A DNA stretch of 47,304 nucleotides, taken from Acidocella sp. GTDB lineage: Bacteria > Pseudomonadota > Alphaproteobacteria > Acetobacterales > Acetobacteraceae. Below are positions 1-9,386 of the stretch, one piece after another. Location of the stretch: the NCBI RefSeq assembly GCF_027352905.1, contig NZ_DAIEIF010000039.1, forward strand, positions 1 to 47,304, written 5' to 3'. A program made the position numbers and the translations under genes. Within the stretch, counting starts at the first letter, position 1. Every line of letters starts with the position of its first letter. The notes below the pieces were generated by a model. The model was given only the letters and a program-made list of their open reading frames with translations, made no database searches and was not told the DNA's origin.

Positions 1-88
1 GGCAATTGCCGACCCCCTGGCCCCTGGATCCTGAATCCTGGCCCCTTGTTCACAACTCTTCTAACCGAACAACCTAAGGAGAAAACCA

Positions 89-991
89 ATGGCTGACATC
101 ACAGCATCAATGGTGAAGGATCTGCGCGAGAGCACGGGCGCGGGCATGATGGATTGCAAAAAGGCGCTGACCGAGACGAATGGCGACAAGGAAGCCGCGG
201 TCGATTGGCTGCGCAAGAAGGGGCTGGCCGCCGCCGCCAAAAAATCGGGGCGCGTCGCCGCCGAGGGGCTGGTGGGCGTGGCCCTCGCCCCCGGCAAGGC
301 GGCGATGGTGGAGGTGAATGCCGAGACCGATTTCGTCGCCCGCAACGAGGCGTTCCAGAATTTTGTAGAGACCGTCGCCCGGCTGGCGCTGGATGCGGGT
401 GAGGATGTCGAGGCGCTGAAAGCGGCGCCCTTTCCCGGCACGGGCCGCACCGTGGCGGAGGAGATGGTGCATCTCGTCGCCGCGATCGGCGAGAATATGA
501 ATGTCCGCCGCGCCGCGGTGGTTTCCGTGCCGAACGGGACCGTCGCCGCCTATGTGCACGGGGCGCTGAAGCCGGGCTTGGGCAAGATTGGCGTGATCGT
601 CGGGCTGGAGGGAGCTGGCGAGGGGCTCGACCGGCTGGGGCGGCAGATCGGCATGCATGTCGCCGCCACGCGGCCCGAGGCCCTTTCCATCGCCGATGTG
701 GACCCGGCGGCGCTCGAGCGCGAGAAAAACGTGCTGATGGAGCAGGCCCGCGCCTCCGGCAAGCCGGAGGCCATCATCGAGAAGATGGTCGAGGGGCGGG
801 TCAAGAAATATTATGAGGACGTGGTCCTGCTCGAGCAGATATGGGTGCATGACGGCGAAAGCCGGGTGAAGGATGTGGTGAAGAAAGCCGGGGGGGGCGT
901 CACCCGCTTTGTCCGCTTCACCCTGGGCGAGGGGATCGAGAAGGAAAATTCCGATTTCGCCGCCGAGGTGGCCGCCGCCGCCGGGGTTTAA
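89..991 (+). CDS. tsf: Elongation factor Ts
   Basis: Guanine nucleotide exchange factor that recycles EF-Tu-GDP during translation; cytoplasmic. The 300-residue protein has the N-terminal UBA-like helical domain with the usual start ([26 protein letters not shown]) split over residues 2-27 and the EF-Tu-contact motif TDFVARN at residues 80-86. Length matches the family. The ATG follows a strong TAAGGAGA ribosome binding site at 75-82. The gene normally lies behind rpsB, which would sit just upstream of the window; a hairpin at 1015-1048 separates tsf from pyrH. Identification is secure. Confidence 0.98.
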   Translation: MADITASMVKDLRESTGAGMMDCKKALTETNGDKEAAVDWLRKKGLAAAAKKSGRVAAEGLVGVALAPGKAAMVEVNAETDFVARNEAFQNFVETVARLALDAGEDVEALKAAPFPGTGRTVAEEMVHLVAAIGENMNVRRAAVVSVPNGTVAAYVHGALKPGLGKIGVIVGLEGAGEGLDRLGRQIGMHVAATRPEALSIADVDPAALEREKNVLMEQARASGKPEAIIEKMVEGRVKKYYEDVVLLEQIWVHDGESRVKDVVKKAGGGVTRFVRFTLGEGIEKENSDFAAEVAAAAGV

Positions 992-1014
992 CAAACCCGG
1001 TCTTTGGGCTACGC

Positions 1015-1052
1015 AAGGGCGGTCCGGGCCTGTCGCCTGGCCGCCCTTCATT
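1015..1052 (+). terminator. Probable intrinsic terminator or attenuator between tsf and pyrH
   Basis: AAGGGCGG at 1015-1022 pairs exactly with CCGCCCTT at 1041-1048, and a short T-rich tract (TTCATTT) follows. The position, 23 nt after the tsf stop and ending 16 nt before the pyrH start, suits a terminator that lowers read-through from rpsB-tsf into the pyrH operon. The loop is 18 nt and the T-tract is interrupted, so termination may be partial. Confidence 0.5.
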
Positions 1053-1064
1053 TACAGGACGATC

Positions 1065-1787
1065 ATGACCGACACCCCCCGCTATAAACGCGTATTGCTG
1101 AAGGTTTCCGGTGAGGCCCTGATGGGCAAGCGCGAATACGGGCTGGATACCGAGACGGTGAACGCCATCGCCTCCGATGTGCGCGACGTGCTGGCGATGG
1201 GGATCGAGGTCTGCCTGGTGATCGGCGGCGGCAATATCTTTCGCGGCATCGCCGGGGCCTCGGCGGGGATGGAGCGGGCCCAGGCCGATTATATGGGCAT
1301 GCTGGCCACGGTGATGAACGCGCTCGCCATGCAATCGGCCCTGGAGAAGATCGACGTGCCGACCCGGGTGCAGAGCGCGATCAGCATGGAATCGGTGTGC
1401 GAGCCCTATATCCGCCGCCGCGCCATCCGCCACATGGAAAAGGGGCGGGTGGTGATCTTCGCCGCCGGCACCGGCAATCCGTTCTTCACCACCGACACCG
1501 CCGCCGCGCTGCGCGCCACGGAGATGAATTGCAGCGTGCTGCTCAAGGGCACTCAGGTGGACGGCGTCTATTCCGCCGATCCGCGCAAGGTGCGCGACGC
1601 CGAGCGTTATGAGGAGCTCACCTATCTCGAAGTGCTCTCCCGCGACCTCAACGTGATGGACGCCTCCGCCATCTCGCTCTCGCGCGAGAACAAGCTGCCC
1701 ATCATCGTCTTCAACATCCAGGCCCCTGGCGCCTTCCCCGCGGTTCTGCGCGGCGAGGGGCTGTTCACCCGCATCGTCGAAACCTAA
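1065..1787 (+). CDS. pyrH: Uridylate kinase (UMP kinase)
   Basis: Phosphorylates UMP to UDP using ATP in pyrimidine nucleotide synthesis; bacterial hexameric amino-acid-kinase fold. The 240-residue protein shows the phosphate-binding KVSGEAL at residues 13-19, the [10 protein letters not shown] glycine loop near residue 60 and the conserved [16 protein letters not shown] segment near residues 140-155. A longer in-frame extension to 909 exists, but it lies inside tsf and the terminator; the ATG at 1065 gives the family length. It is followed at 16 nt by frr, its standard neighbour. Confidence 0.97.
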   Translation: MTDTPRYKRVLLKVSGEALMGKREYGLDTETVNAIASDVRDVLAMGIEVCLVIGGGNIFRGIAGASAGMERAQADYMGMLATVMNALAMQSALEKIDVPTRVQSAISMESVCEPYIRRRAIRHMEKGRVVIFAAGTGNPFFTTDTAAALRATEMNCSVLLKGTQVDGVYSADPRKVRDAERYEELTYLEVLSRDLNVMDASAISLSRENKLPIIVFNIQAPGAFPAVLRGEGLFTRIVET

Positions 1788-1803
1788 AAAACAAGGCTTG
1801 CAA

Positions 1804-2367
1804 ATGGCTGATTTCGATACCCTCAAGGCGGATCTCACCCGGCGCATGGATGGCGCCCTGGAGGCGCTGAAGCGCGAATTTTCCGGCCTGCGCGCCGGGC
1901 GGGCGAGCCCCGCCTTGCTCGAGCCGGTGAAGGTCGAGGCTTATGGCTCGCTGATGCCGCTCAACCAGGTGGCGACGATCGCCGTGCCGGAAGCGCGCAT
2001 GATCACCGTTCAGGTCTGGGACCGTTCGATGGTCAATGCCGTGGTGGCCGCCATCCGCGATTGCGGGCTGGGGCTGAACCCGCAGCCCGACGGGCAGATC
2101 ATCCGCGTGCCTTTGCCGGTGCTGACGGAGGAGCGGCGCCTGGAATTGGTGAAGGCGGCCGGTAAATACGCCGAGGCGGCGCGCGTGGCGGTGCGCGGTG
2201 TCCGCCGCGACGGCATGGAGCAGATCAAATCCTTGCACAAGAAGTCCGAAATTTCGGAAGATGAGGAGCGCGACTGGTCCGAACAGGTGCAGAAACTGAC
2301 CGATGCCTATATCAAGCGGGTGGATGACGCCCTGGCCGACAAGGAAAAGGACATCCGGCAGGTCTGA
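1804..2367 (+). CDS. frr: Ribosome recycling factor
   Basis: Splits post-termination ribosomes together with EF-G. The 187-residue length fits the family (about 185). The sequence carries the typical [19 protein letters not shown] segment near residue 20 and the C-terminal helix with [23 protein letters not shown] two codons upstream (1798) is possible, but the ATG matches the normal N-terminus. Its TGA overlaps the uppS ATG (TGATG), indicating translational coupling. Confidence 0.98.
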   Translation: MADFDTLKADLTRRMDGALEALKREFSGLRAGRASPALLEPVKVEAYGSLMPLNQVATIAVPEARMITVQVWDRSMVNAVVAAIRDCGLGLNPQPDGQIIRVPLPVLTEERRLELVKAAGKYAEAARVAVRGVRRDGMEQIKSLHKKSEISEDEERDWSEQVQKLTDAYIKRVDDALADKEKDIRQV

Positions 2368-3077
2368 TGGCTGACGCCTCCTCCCACCCCGTGCCGCTGC
2401 ATGTCGCCATCATCATGGATGGCAATGGACGCTGGGCCGCGGCCCGGGGGCTGCCCCGCGCGGCGGGGCATCGCGAGGGGGCGAGGGCCGTGCGCCGGGT
2501 GATCGAGGCGGCGGTGACGCATGGGGTGCGCTATCTCACCCTCTTCGCCTTCTCCTCCGAGAACTGGCAGCGCCCGGCCGAGGAGGTTCAGGATCTCACC
2601 TTCCTGCTCAAGCATTATCTACGCTCGGAGCTGACGGAGCTGCACGCGGAGGGCGTGCAACTGCGCGTGATCGGTGAACGCGAGCGCTTTGGTCCGGTTT
2701 TGGGGCGGGAGCTGGCGGAGGCCGAGGCCCAGACCGCTGGCAATTGCCGTCTCACCCTGGTCCTCGCTTTATCCTATGGCGGGCGGGCGGAGATCGTGGC
2801 GGCGGCGCGCCGGGTTATGGCGTCGGGGCTGAAACCGGAGGAATTGACGGAGCAGCGCTTCGCCGGGTTTCTGTTCACCGCGGGCATCCCTGATCCCGAC
2901 CTCGTCATTCGCACCTCCGGCGAGCAGCGGGTGAGTAATTTTCTTCTCTGGCAGCTGGCCTATGCCGAGATCTTGTTCACCAAGGTGCTCTGGCCGGATT
3001 TTTCCCCCGGGGATTTCGCCCTGGCGCTCGATGAATACGCGGGCAGGGAGCGGCGGTTCGGTGCCCGCCCTGTCTGA
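2367..3077 (+). CDS. uppS: Undecaprenyl diphosphate synthase (cis-prenyltransferase)
   Basis: Condenses isopentenyl diphosphate units onto farnesyl diphosphate to make the C55 lipid carrier used for peptidoglycan and polysaccharide export. MDGNGRWA is at residues 17-24, with Asp18 the expected catalytic and Mg-binding residue; FAFSSENW follows near residue 63, and the C-terminal RTSGEQRVSNFLLWQ and YAEILF motifs complete the site. The 236-residue length is typical. The start overlaps the frr stop and the end overlaps the cdsA GTG start, so the genes form one compact operon. Confidence 0.98.
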   Translation: MADASSHPVPLHVAIIMDGNGRWAAARGLPRAAGHREGARAVRRVIEAAVTHGVRYLTLFAFSSENWQRPAEEVQDLTFLLKHYLRSELTELHAEGVQLRVIGERERFGPVLGRELAEAEAQTAGNCRLTLVLALSYGGRAEIVAAARRVMASGLKPEELTEQRFAGFLFTAGIPDPDLVIRTSGEQRVSNFLLWQLAYAEILFTKVLWPDFSPGDFALALDEYAGRERRFGARPV

Positions 3078-3861
3078 GCCGCTGCGCGCGCCGAAGGGGC
3101 GCTGGTCCGACCTTTCCTTGCGCGCCGCCTCGGCCCTGGTCCTGGCGCCGCTCGCGCTGTTTTGCCTATGGCGCGGCGGGCTGGCCTGGGAGCTGTTTCT
3201 GGCGGCGGCGCTGGCCGGGCTGGGCCATGAATGGGGGCGGCTCGCCGGGCTGCGTCAGGGCTGGGCGCTGCCGCTGTGTCTCCTCATCGCCTGGGCGGCG
3301 GCAATATGGGCCGGGCCGCCCGCCGGGTTGCTCGCTTTGCTGGCGCTCACCCTCGCCGCCTGGCCGGTTTATGGAGGCTTCGCCGCGCTCGGCCTGCCTT
3401 ATGCCGGGCTGGCGGGGCTGGCGATGCTCTGGCTGCGGGCGCGGCCGGAATATGGGCTGGCTGAAACGGGGTATCTGATCCTGGTCATCTGGGGGACGGA
3501 TATCGGCGCCTATGCGGTGGGGCGCCTGCTGGGCGGCGCCAAGCTGGCGCCGCGCATCTCTCCCGGCAAGACCTGGAGCGGCGCGCTGGGCGGGCTTGGC
3601 ATCGGCGCCGGCTGCGGGGCGGCCGCGGCGCTGGCGGCGCAGGCGGCCCCGGTCGCGGCGTTCTGCACGGGGCTGCTGCTCAGCATGGTCGCCCAGGCGG
3701 GGGATTTGCTGGAAAGCGCGATCAAGCGCAAACTGGGCGTCAAGGATTCGGGGCGGACGATCCCCGGCCATGGCGGTCTGTTCGACCGGCTGGATGGATT
3801 CTTGACCGCGGCGCCGGTCGCGGCCTTGCTCACGCTGGCCATGCAGGGAGGTTTGGGTTGA
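3061..3861 (+). CDS. cdsA: Phosphatidate cytidylyltransferase (CDP-diglyceride synthase)
   Basis: Integral inner-membrane enzyme that makes CDP-diacylglycerol from phosphatidate and CTP for phospholipid synthesis. The protein is rich in hydrophobic segments and ends with the CDS family signature: GDLLESAIKRKLGVKD followed by SGRTIPGHGGLFDRLDG. The GTG at 3061 gives 266 residues, the usual length; it overlaps the end of uppS by 17 nt. An upstream in-frame ATG at 2962 would lie deep inside uppS. The stop (TGA 3859-3861) overlaps the dxr ATG. Confidence 0.95.
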   Translation: MPALSEPLRAPKGRWSDLSLRAASALVLAPLALFCLWRGGLAWELFLAAALAGLGHEWGRLAGLRQGWALPLCLLIAWAAAIWAGPPAGLLALLALTLAAWPVYGGFAALGLPYAGLAGLAMLWLRARPEYGLAETGYLILVIWGTDIGAYAVGRLLGGAKLAPRISPGKTWSGALGGLGIGAGCGAAAALAAQAAPVAAFCTGLLLSMVAQAGDLLESAIKRKLGVKDSGRTIPGHGGLFDRLDGFLTAAPVAALLTLAMQGGLG

Positions 3862-5024
3862 TGACGGTGAAGCGGCTGACCATCCTGGGTTCAACGGGCA
3901 GCGTCGGCACGCAAACCCTGGATCTCATAGGCGAGACTCCGGGGGCTTACCAAATCTGCGCCCTGGTGGGCGGGCGCAATGTCGCGCTTCTGGCCGAGCA
4001 GGCCCGCCGGTTCCGCCCGGAGATCACCGTGATCTCCGATGAGGCTCTGCTGCCCGCTCTCCGCGAGGCGCTGGCCGGGGAGGAGCTGGAGGTGGCGGGC
4101 GGGCGCGCCGCGGTGCTGGAAGCCGCCGCGCGCGAGGCCGAGTGGACGATGAGCGCGATCACCGGCGTGGCCGGGTTGGAGCCCACCCTCGCCGCGGTGG
4201 GACAGGGCGGCACCATCGCCTTCGCCTGCAAGGAGTCGCTGGTCTCCGCCGGGGATGTGTTTCTGCGCGCGGTGGCGGCGGCGGGGGCGACGCTGTTGCC
4301 GGTGGATTCCGAGCATAATGCCATTTTGCAGGCCATGGCGGATGGCAACGGCAAACAGGTCGAGAAGATCATCCTCACCGCCTCGGGCGGTCCGTTCCGC
4401 AATCATTCGCTGGAGGAGATGCGCGGCATCACCCGCGAGGCGGCCCTGCGCCACCCCGTCTGGTCCATGGGCGCGAAAATCTCGGTGGACAGCGCGACCA
4501 TGTTCAACAAGGGGCTGGAGGTGATCGAGGCGGCGCGGCTCTTCAACTTGCCCTCGGCGCGGATCGAGGTGCTCGTCCACCCCCAATCCGTCATTCATGG
4601 CATGGTCTGTTATACCGACGGCTCGGTGCTGGCGCAGCTGGGCACGCCGGATATGCGCATTCCCATCGCCCATGCCCTGGCCTGGCCGGAGCGGCTGGCC
4701 ACCCAGGCGCCGCGTTTGGACCTGACACAGGTGGCGCGGCTCGATTTCCATGCCCCGGACGAGGTCCGTTTTCCCGCCCTGCGGCTGGCGCGGCTGGCGC
4801 TGCTCGCCGGGGGGGGCGCGCCAGCGGTGCTGAACGCGGCCAATGAAGTCGCCGTCGCCGCTTTCCTCGAGCGCCGGATCGGGTTTCTCGATATCGCCGG
4901 GATCGTCGAGACGGTGATGGACAAGATGGGCGCGCCCGCTCTGCCAGACCTGGAAACGGTGCTGGCGGTGGATGCCGCCGCCCGCGATGCCGCGCAGGCC
5001 CTGGCCGGGGCGCGGGCGGCCTGA
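3861..5024 (+). CDS. dxr: 1-deoxy-D-xylulose 5-phosphate reductoisomerase
   Basis: Second step of the MEP isoprenoid pathway: converts DXP to 2-C-methyl-D-erythritol 4-phosphate with NADPH. The NADPH-binding GSTGSVG loop is at residues 10-16, the metal and substrate motif DSEHNAI lies near residue 150, and the flexible-loop and substrate segment WSMGAKISVDSATMFNKGLE follows near residues 200-220. The 387-residue length is standard. The ATG at 3861 overlaps the cdsA stop; a TTG one codon upstream is less likely. It supplies precursors that uppS uses, so the neighbours are functionally linked. Confidence 0.97.
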   Translation: MTVKRLTILGSTGSVGTQTLDLIGETPGAYQICALVGGRNVALLAEQARRFRPEITVISDEALLPALREALAGEELEVAGGRAAVLEAAAREAEWTMSAITGVAGLEPTLAAVGQGGTIAFACKESLVSAGDVFLRAVAAAGATLLPVDSEHNAILQAMADGNGKQVEKIILTASGGPFRNHSLEEMRGITREAALRHPVWSMGAKISVDSATMFNKGLEVIEAARLFNLPSARIEVLVHPQSVIHGMVCYTDGSVLAQLGTPDMRIPIAHALAWPERLATQAPRLDLTQVARLDFHAPDEVRFPALRLARLALLAGGGAPAVLNAANEVAVAAFLERRIGFLDIAGIVETVMDKMGAPALPDLETVLAVDAAARDAAQALAGARAA

Positions 5025-5026
5025 CC

Positions 5027-6106
5027 ATGCTGGACCTGCTGCGCACCATCGCCGCTTTCATCATCGATATCGGCGTGCTGATTTTCATCCATGAGCTTGG
5101 CCATTACCTCGCGGCGCGCAGCCAGGGGGTCACGGTCGAGGTGTTCTCGGTCGGCTTCGGCCCGGCCCTGGCGCGGTTCAAGGCGAAATCCGGCACGGTC
5201 TGGCAGATCTCGGCCTTGCCCCTCGGCGGGTATGTGAAGATGCAGGGCTGGGGCGAGGAGAGCTCGACGGCGCCGGCGCGCCCCGGCTCCTTCGCCGCCG
5301 CGCCGCTCCGCTCCAAGGCGGTCATCGTCGCGGCCGGGCCGCTCGCCAACCTGCTCCTGGCGGTGGTGATCTATGCCGGGTTGTTCATGGGGGCCGGGCA
5401 GATCACGACCCAGCCGGTGGTCAGCCAGATTCAGCCCGGCTCGCCGGCGGCCGCGTCGCACCTGCTCCCCGGCGACCGGGTGCTCGCCATTGGCGGCACG
5501 GCCATCGCCAATTTCTCCGATCTGCAGCAGATCGTGGCCGGCCACCCGGACACGGTGCTGGATTTCACCATCGAGCGGGGCGGGACCACGCTCTCCCTGC
5601 CGGTCACGGTGGGCGACGCCATGCTGGATGGCGAGAAGATCGGCCATCTCGGCGTCATCGGCACCCAATCCACCCTGCGGCGGCTGCCGCCGGGCCAGGC
5701 CATCGCCGCCGCGTTTCAAGAGACCGGACGGCAGATCTCCGCCTGGTTTTCCGGCCTGGGCACGCTGATCATGCAGCATAAGGGGCTGCGGGATCTCGCC
5801 GGGCCCCTCGGCATCGCCGAGATCTCGGGCCAGGCCGCGGCGATGGGGCTGGTGCCGCTCATCAGTCTCATCGCCTTGCTCTCCATCAATCTCGGACTCG
5901 TCAACCTCATTCCCATCCCTGTTCTCGATGGCGGCCATTTGCTGTTCTACGCGGTGGAGGCGCTGATCCGCCGGCCCGTGCCCGAGCAGGCGCGCGAGGC
6001 GGGGCTGCGGGTGGGGGTGGCCCTCATTCTCTCTCTGGTCGTGCTGGTCACCTTCAACGATCTCGCGCGGCTGGGAGCCGTCTCATGGTTCACCCATTTG
6101 CTGTAA
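5027..6106 (+). CDS. rseP: Site-2 zinc metalloprotease RseP
   Basis: Intramembrane protease that cleaves transmembrane anti-sigma factors in the envelope stress response. HELGH at residues 22-26 lies in the first membrane segment and supplies two zinc ligands; the C-terminal PVLDGGHLLFY supplies the third ligand (Asp). A single PDZ domain is visible at about residues 115-200. E. coli RseP has two PDZ domains and is longer (about 450 residues); 359 residues with one PDZ is common in alphaproteobacteria. It starts 2 nt after dxr and precedes bamA, the normal order. Confidence 0.95.
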   Translation: MLDLLRTIAAFIIDIGVLIFIHELGHYLAARSQGVTVEVFSVGFGPALARFKAKSGTVWQISALPLGGYVKMQGWGEESSTAPARPGSFAAAPLRSKAVIVAAGPLANLLLAVVIYAGLFMGAGQITTQPVVSQIQPGSPAAASHLLPGDRVLAIGGTAIANFSDLQQIVAGHPDTVLDFTIERGGTTLSLPVTVGDAMLDGEKIGHLGVIGTQSTLRRLPPGQAIAAAFQETGRQISAWFSGLGTLIMQHKGLRDLAGPLGIAEISGQAAAMGLVPLISLIALLSINLGLVNLIPIPVLDGGHLLFYAVEALIRRPVPEQAREAGLRVGVALILSLVVLVTFNDLARLGAVSWFTHLL

Positions 6107-6212
6107 GTTTTGGAGGATGACAGGCGCAAGGCGCTTGCCCGGCGGGCTGGCGCGTGCCAAACGCGCCGGGAGGCCGCCGGTCTGCCGGGGAGTCTAGGTT
6201 GGGAGAGTTCGA
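6107..6212 (+). other. rseP-bamA intergenic leader
   Basis: A 106-nt gap in an otherwise closely packed operon. It contains GGCGCG (6149-6154) and CGCGCC (6162-6167), which can form a six-base-pair hairpin, and a GGGAGAG ribosome binding site at 6201-6207 ahead of the TTG start of bamA. No T-tract follows the hairpin, so it is not a convincing terminator. I see no protein-like frame here. Confidence 0.3.
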
Positions 6213-8594
6213 TTGCTAAAACCGCGCTCCGTTTTTCTGGCGTCCGTTTGCCTGCTGCCGGCCATACTGGCGGCCCCCGGCCTCGGAGGCGCCGCGCAGG
6301 CCGCCGATACGAGCCCGGCGCCCGTCCCGGCTGGCGGCCGGATCGCGGCGATCCAGGTCACCGGCAATCAGCGCATCGAGAGCGGGACCGTGATCGCCTA
6401 TATGGTGGTGCAGCCGGGCGACCCGTTCGACCCGGACAAGATCAACCAATCCGTCAAGACCTTATACGCCACGGGTCTGTTCAGCAGCGTGCGGATCACC
6501 CGGCAGGGCAATAATCTCAATGTCGCCGTGGTGGAAAACCCGATCGTGGATCAGGTGCTGTTCTCCGGCAACAAGGCGCTCTCGGATAAGGACGCGCAGG
6601 CGGCCATCAGCCTGAAACCGCGCTCGGTCTATACTCCGGCCGCCGCGGAGGCGGACCGCCGCGCCCTTCTCGATGCCTATGCCAAGAAAGGCTATTACAA
6701 CGCCGATGTGGAGGTGAATATCGTCAAGCTGCCCGGCAACCGGGTCAATGTCGTGTTCCAGTGCGATGAGGGCCATAAAATGCTCATCAGCCGCATCGTC
6801 TTCGTCGGCAACAAGCATTTCTCCCAGGGCAAGCTCAAGGATGTCGTCTCAAGCCGGGAATCGGCCTGGTGGCGCTTTCTCTCCAGCGCGGACCAGTTCA
6901 ACTCGGACCGCGTCGCCTATGACGAATATCTGCTTCATAAATTCTATTTTCATGAGGGATACGCCGATTTCCAGGTGGTGAGCGCCAATGCCGTCCTCAG
7001 CCCGGACCGCAAATCCTTCTATCTGATCTACACGCTGAACGAGGGCGCCCGCTACAAGGTCGGCTCGATCAAGGTCGTTTCCGGCATTCCCCATCTCTCA
7101 TCGGAGGAATTGCGCGGCCTGGTGCCCCTCTCCAAGGGGGATTGGTTCGACGGCGATGCGTTGCAGGAAGGGGTGGACGCTCTCACCAAGCGCGCCACGG
7201 ATCTCGGTTACGCGTTCGCCACGGTCAACCCGCAAGTCACGACCGATCCCAAGACGCACACGCTCAATATCGTGCTGAATGTCATCAATGGCCCGCGGGT
7301 CTGGATTCAGCGGATCGATATCACCGGCAACACCCGCACCGAGGATAAGGTGATCCGCCGGGAACTGACGGTGGCGGAAGGCGATGCCTATAATCAGAGC
7401 CAGGTCGACCGCTCCACCCAGAATTTGAAGAATCTCGGCTTCTTCAAGGATGAAAAGATCACTACCTCGCCGGGCTCCACCCAGCAGCAGGTGATTCTCA
7501 ACACGGCGGTGACCGAGCAGGCGACGGGCCAGTTCTCGCTGGGCGGCGGCTACTCCACCTCGCTGGGCGCGCTGGTGAATACCGGCCTCAGCCAGAATAA
7601 TTTCGTCGGCACGGGCGTGAACGCCTCGATCAACGCGATGGTCGCCCAGCACGGCACCCAGATCAATATTGGTATGACCAACCCGTATTTCTTGGACCGC
7701 AATCTCATCGCCGGCTGGGATCTGTTCCGCACGGTCACCAACTCCTACACGTCCAGCGGGCAATCCTACTCCTACTCTGAAAGCGATCTCGGCGGGGATT
7801 TGCGGATGGGCTACCGCTTCAACCAGAATGTGCGGCAGACCTTCACCTACACGGTCAGCGAACGGAATATTTACGATATACCGAGCGGCAGCAGCGCCAA
7901 TATTTACATCGAGAACGAGGCGGGCAAATCCTCGCTCTCGCAGATCAGCCAGACCCTCACCTTCGATTATCTCGATGACGACCAGAATCCCCATTCCGGT
8001 CTGCTTCTCGATTTCACCACCGATCTCGCCGGGCTGGGCGGGGACGCCAAATATTTCCGCCTCAGCCCGGATGTTTCTTATTATATCCCGCTCGAGCACC
8101 TGTTCGGGAATAAAAGCTGGGTGCTGAAATTCAGCGGCTCGGCGGGGGCGCTTCTCGATATGCGCAATTACCAGGACAAGATCGAGGACCGCTTCTTCCT
8201 GGGCGGCGATAATCTGCGCGGTTTCGCCAGCGGCGGCGTCGGCCCCTATGCCGAGCCGGTCTATAACAGCGCCGGCCAGCAGACCAGCAGCGGCGGCCAG
8301 ATCGGCGGCCGCTATATGTGGAGCGAATCCACGGAGTTGCATTTTCCGCTGCCCCTTTCGCCGGATATCGGCATCTCCGGTTTCGCCTTCGTGGATGTCG
8401 GCTCGCTTTGGGGCGCGCCCACGCTCGGCACATCCAAAATTTACGACAGTTCCGCCCCGCGCGTGGGGGCCGGTGTCGGCGTTTCCTGGAACACGCCGTT
8501 CGGCCTGGTCAACCTGTCTCTGGCGCAGCCGGTGGTCAAGCAGAAGGGCGACCAGACCCAGCAATTCAACGTTTCTTTCGGTACGAGGTTCTAA
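6213..8594 (+). CDS. bamA: Outer membrane protein assembly factor BamA
   Basis: Central beta-barrel of the BAM complex, which inserts beta-barrel proteins into the outer membrane. A signal peptide (hydrophobic core about residues 8-22, AQAAD cleavage region near residue 32) is followed by POTRA domains from about residue 47 to 430, each with the GN..(R/K)...V pattern, then the 16-strand Omp85 barrel ending in phenylalanine (VSFGTRF), the BAM recognition signal. The 793-residue length is typical. The start is TTG, chosen because GGGAGAG lies 5 nt upstream. bamD is also in this window (45.7 kb). Confidence 0.96.
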   Translation: MLKPRSVFLASVCLLPAILAAPGLGGAAQAADTSPAPVPAGGRIAAIQVTGNQRIESGTVIAYMVVQPGDPFDPDKINQSVKTLYATGLFSSVRITRQGNNLNVAVVENPIVDQVLFSGNKALSDKDAQAAISLKPRSVYTPAAAEADRRALLDAYAKKGYYNADVEVNIVKLPGNRVNVVFQCDEGHKMLISRIVFVGNKHFSQGKLKDVVSSRESAWWRFLSSADQFNSDRVAYDEYLLHKFYFHEGYADFQVVSANAVLSPDRKSFYLIYTLNEGARYKVGSIKVVSGIPHLSSEELRGLVPLSKGDWFDGDALQEGVDALTKRATDLGYAFATVNPQVTTDPKTHTLNIVLNVINGPRVWIQRIDITGNTRTEDKVIRRELTVAEGDAYNQSQVDRSTQNLKNLGFFKDEKITTSPGSTQQQVILNTAVTEQATGQFSLGGGYSTSLGALVNTGLSQNNFVGTGVNASINAMVAQHGTQINIGMTNPYFLDRNLIAGWDLFRTVTNSYTSSGQSYSYSESDLGGDLRMGYRFNQNVRQTFTYTVSERNIYDIPSGSSANIYIENEAGKSSLSQISQTLTFDYLDDDQNPHSGLLLDFTTDLAGLGGDAKYFRLSPDVSYYIPLEHLFGNKSWVLKFSGSAGALLDMRNYQDKIEDRFFLGGDNLRGFASGGVGPYAEPVYNSAGQQTSSGGQIGGRYMWSESTELHFPLPLSPDIGISGFAFVDVGSLWGAPTLGTSKIYDSSAPRVGAGVGVSWNTPFGLVNLSLAQPVVKQKGDQTQQFNVSFGTRF

Positions 8595-9383
8595 GTGGCT
8601 GCTCTTTCCCGTTACGCGTTTGTCCTGCCTTTGCTGATAGGGGGCACCGTGCCGGCGGCGCATGCCCAATCCTCCTCCTCCGGCGGCGGAGCCGGCTACT
8701 TCATGCCGCCCAGCGCCGCGCAAGGCCAGGCGCCCGCCGCCGCGCCCCGGCCCAAACCCGCCCCCGCCGCGCCATCCTCCAGCACAGCCCAGAACGCGCA
8801 GGGCACGGAGATCAAGGTGCCGGATCTGCCGCCCTTGCCGCCCGAGCCGCCGCCGCCCACCGCCGTCATCGGCGTGCTGTCCGTGCCGGAGGTCCTGCAA
8901 AAATCCACCGCCGCCCAGGGCGTGCAGGCCGAGATCCAGAAACGGCAGGCGGCTTTGGCGAAGGACGCGCAGGCGGCCCGCCAGAAAATCCAGGCCGAGC
9001 AGCAGGCGATCATGGCGCAGCGCGGCAAGCTGAGCGATGCCCAGCTCGAGCAAAAAGAGCAGAATTTGCAAAACGAGGTGGCCGCCACCCAGACCAAGTT
9101 CGAGCAACGCAACCAGGCGATCCAGAACGCCGGGCAGGCCGCCCTGCGCCAGATCGAGGCCATGCTGGCGGGAATCGTCAAACAGGAGGCGCAGGCCCAC
9201 GGCATGAACCTCGTGCTGCATCGCGAGCAGGCGGTGCTGAACGTCGCCGGCTTCGACATCACGGCCGAGACCATCACCTCGCTGAACAAATTGCTGCCGA
9301 GCGTGAAGGTGCCGCCCAGCGTGGTGACGCCGGGCATGCCGGTCAACCCGCCGGATGATTCGGGCGAGGGGATCGGCCCCTGA
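8595..9383 (+). CDS. skp: Skp/OmpH-family periplasmic chaperone, extended N-terminus
   Basis: OmpH/Skp proteins are periplasmic holdases for unfolded outer-membrane proteins on their way to BamA. A signal peptide (about residues 1-24, ending AHAQ) precedes a Pro/Ala-rich segment at about residues 40-92, then the Skp-like domain with a long charged coiled coil (about residues 115-190, many Gln/Lys/Ala) and a C-terminal beta-type segment. The start is a GTG directly abutting the bamA TAA. The 262-residue length exceeds the usual 160-200 because of the proline-rich arm. The position between bamA and lpxD is diagnostic. Confidence 0.88.
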   Translation: MAALSRYAFVLPLLIGGTVPAAHAQSSSSGGGAGYFMPPSAAQGQAPAAAPRPKPAPAAPSSSTAQNAQGTEIKVPDLPPLPPEPPPPTAVIGVLSVPEVLQKSTAAQGVQAEIQKRQAALAKDAQAARQKIQAEQQAIMAQRGKLSDAQLEQKEQNLQNEVAATQTKFEQRNQAIQNAGQAALRQIEAMLAGIVKQEAQAHGMNLVLHREQAVLNVAGFDITAETITSLNKLLPSVKVPPSVVTPGMPVNPPDDSGEGIGP

Positions 9384-9386
9384 CCC

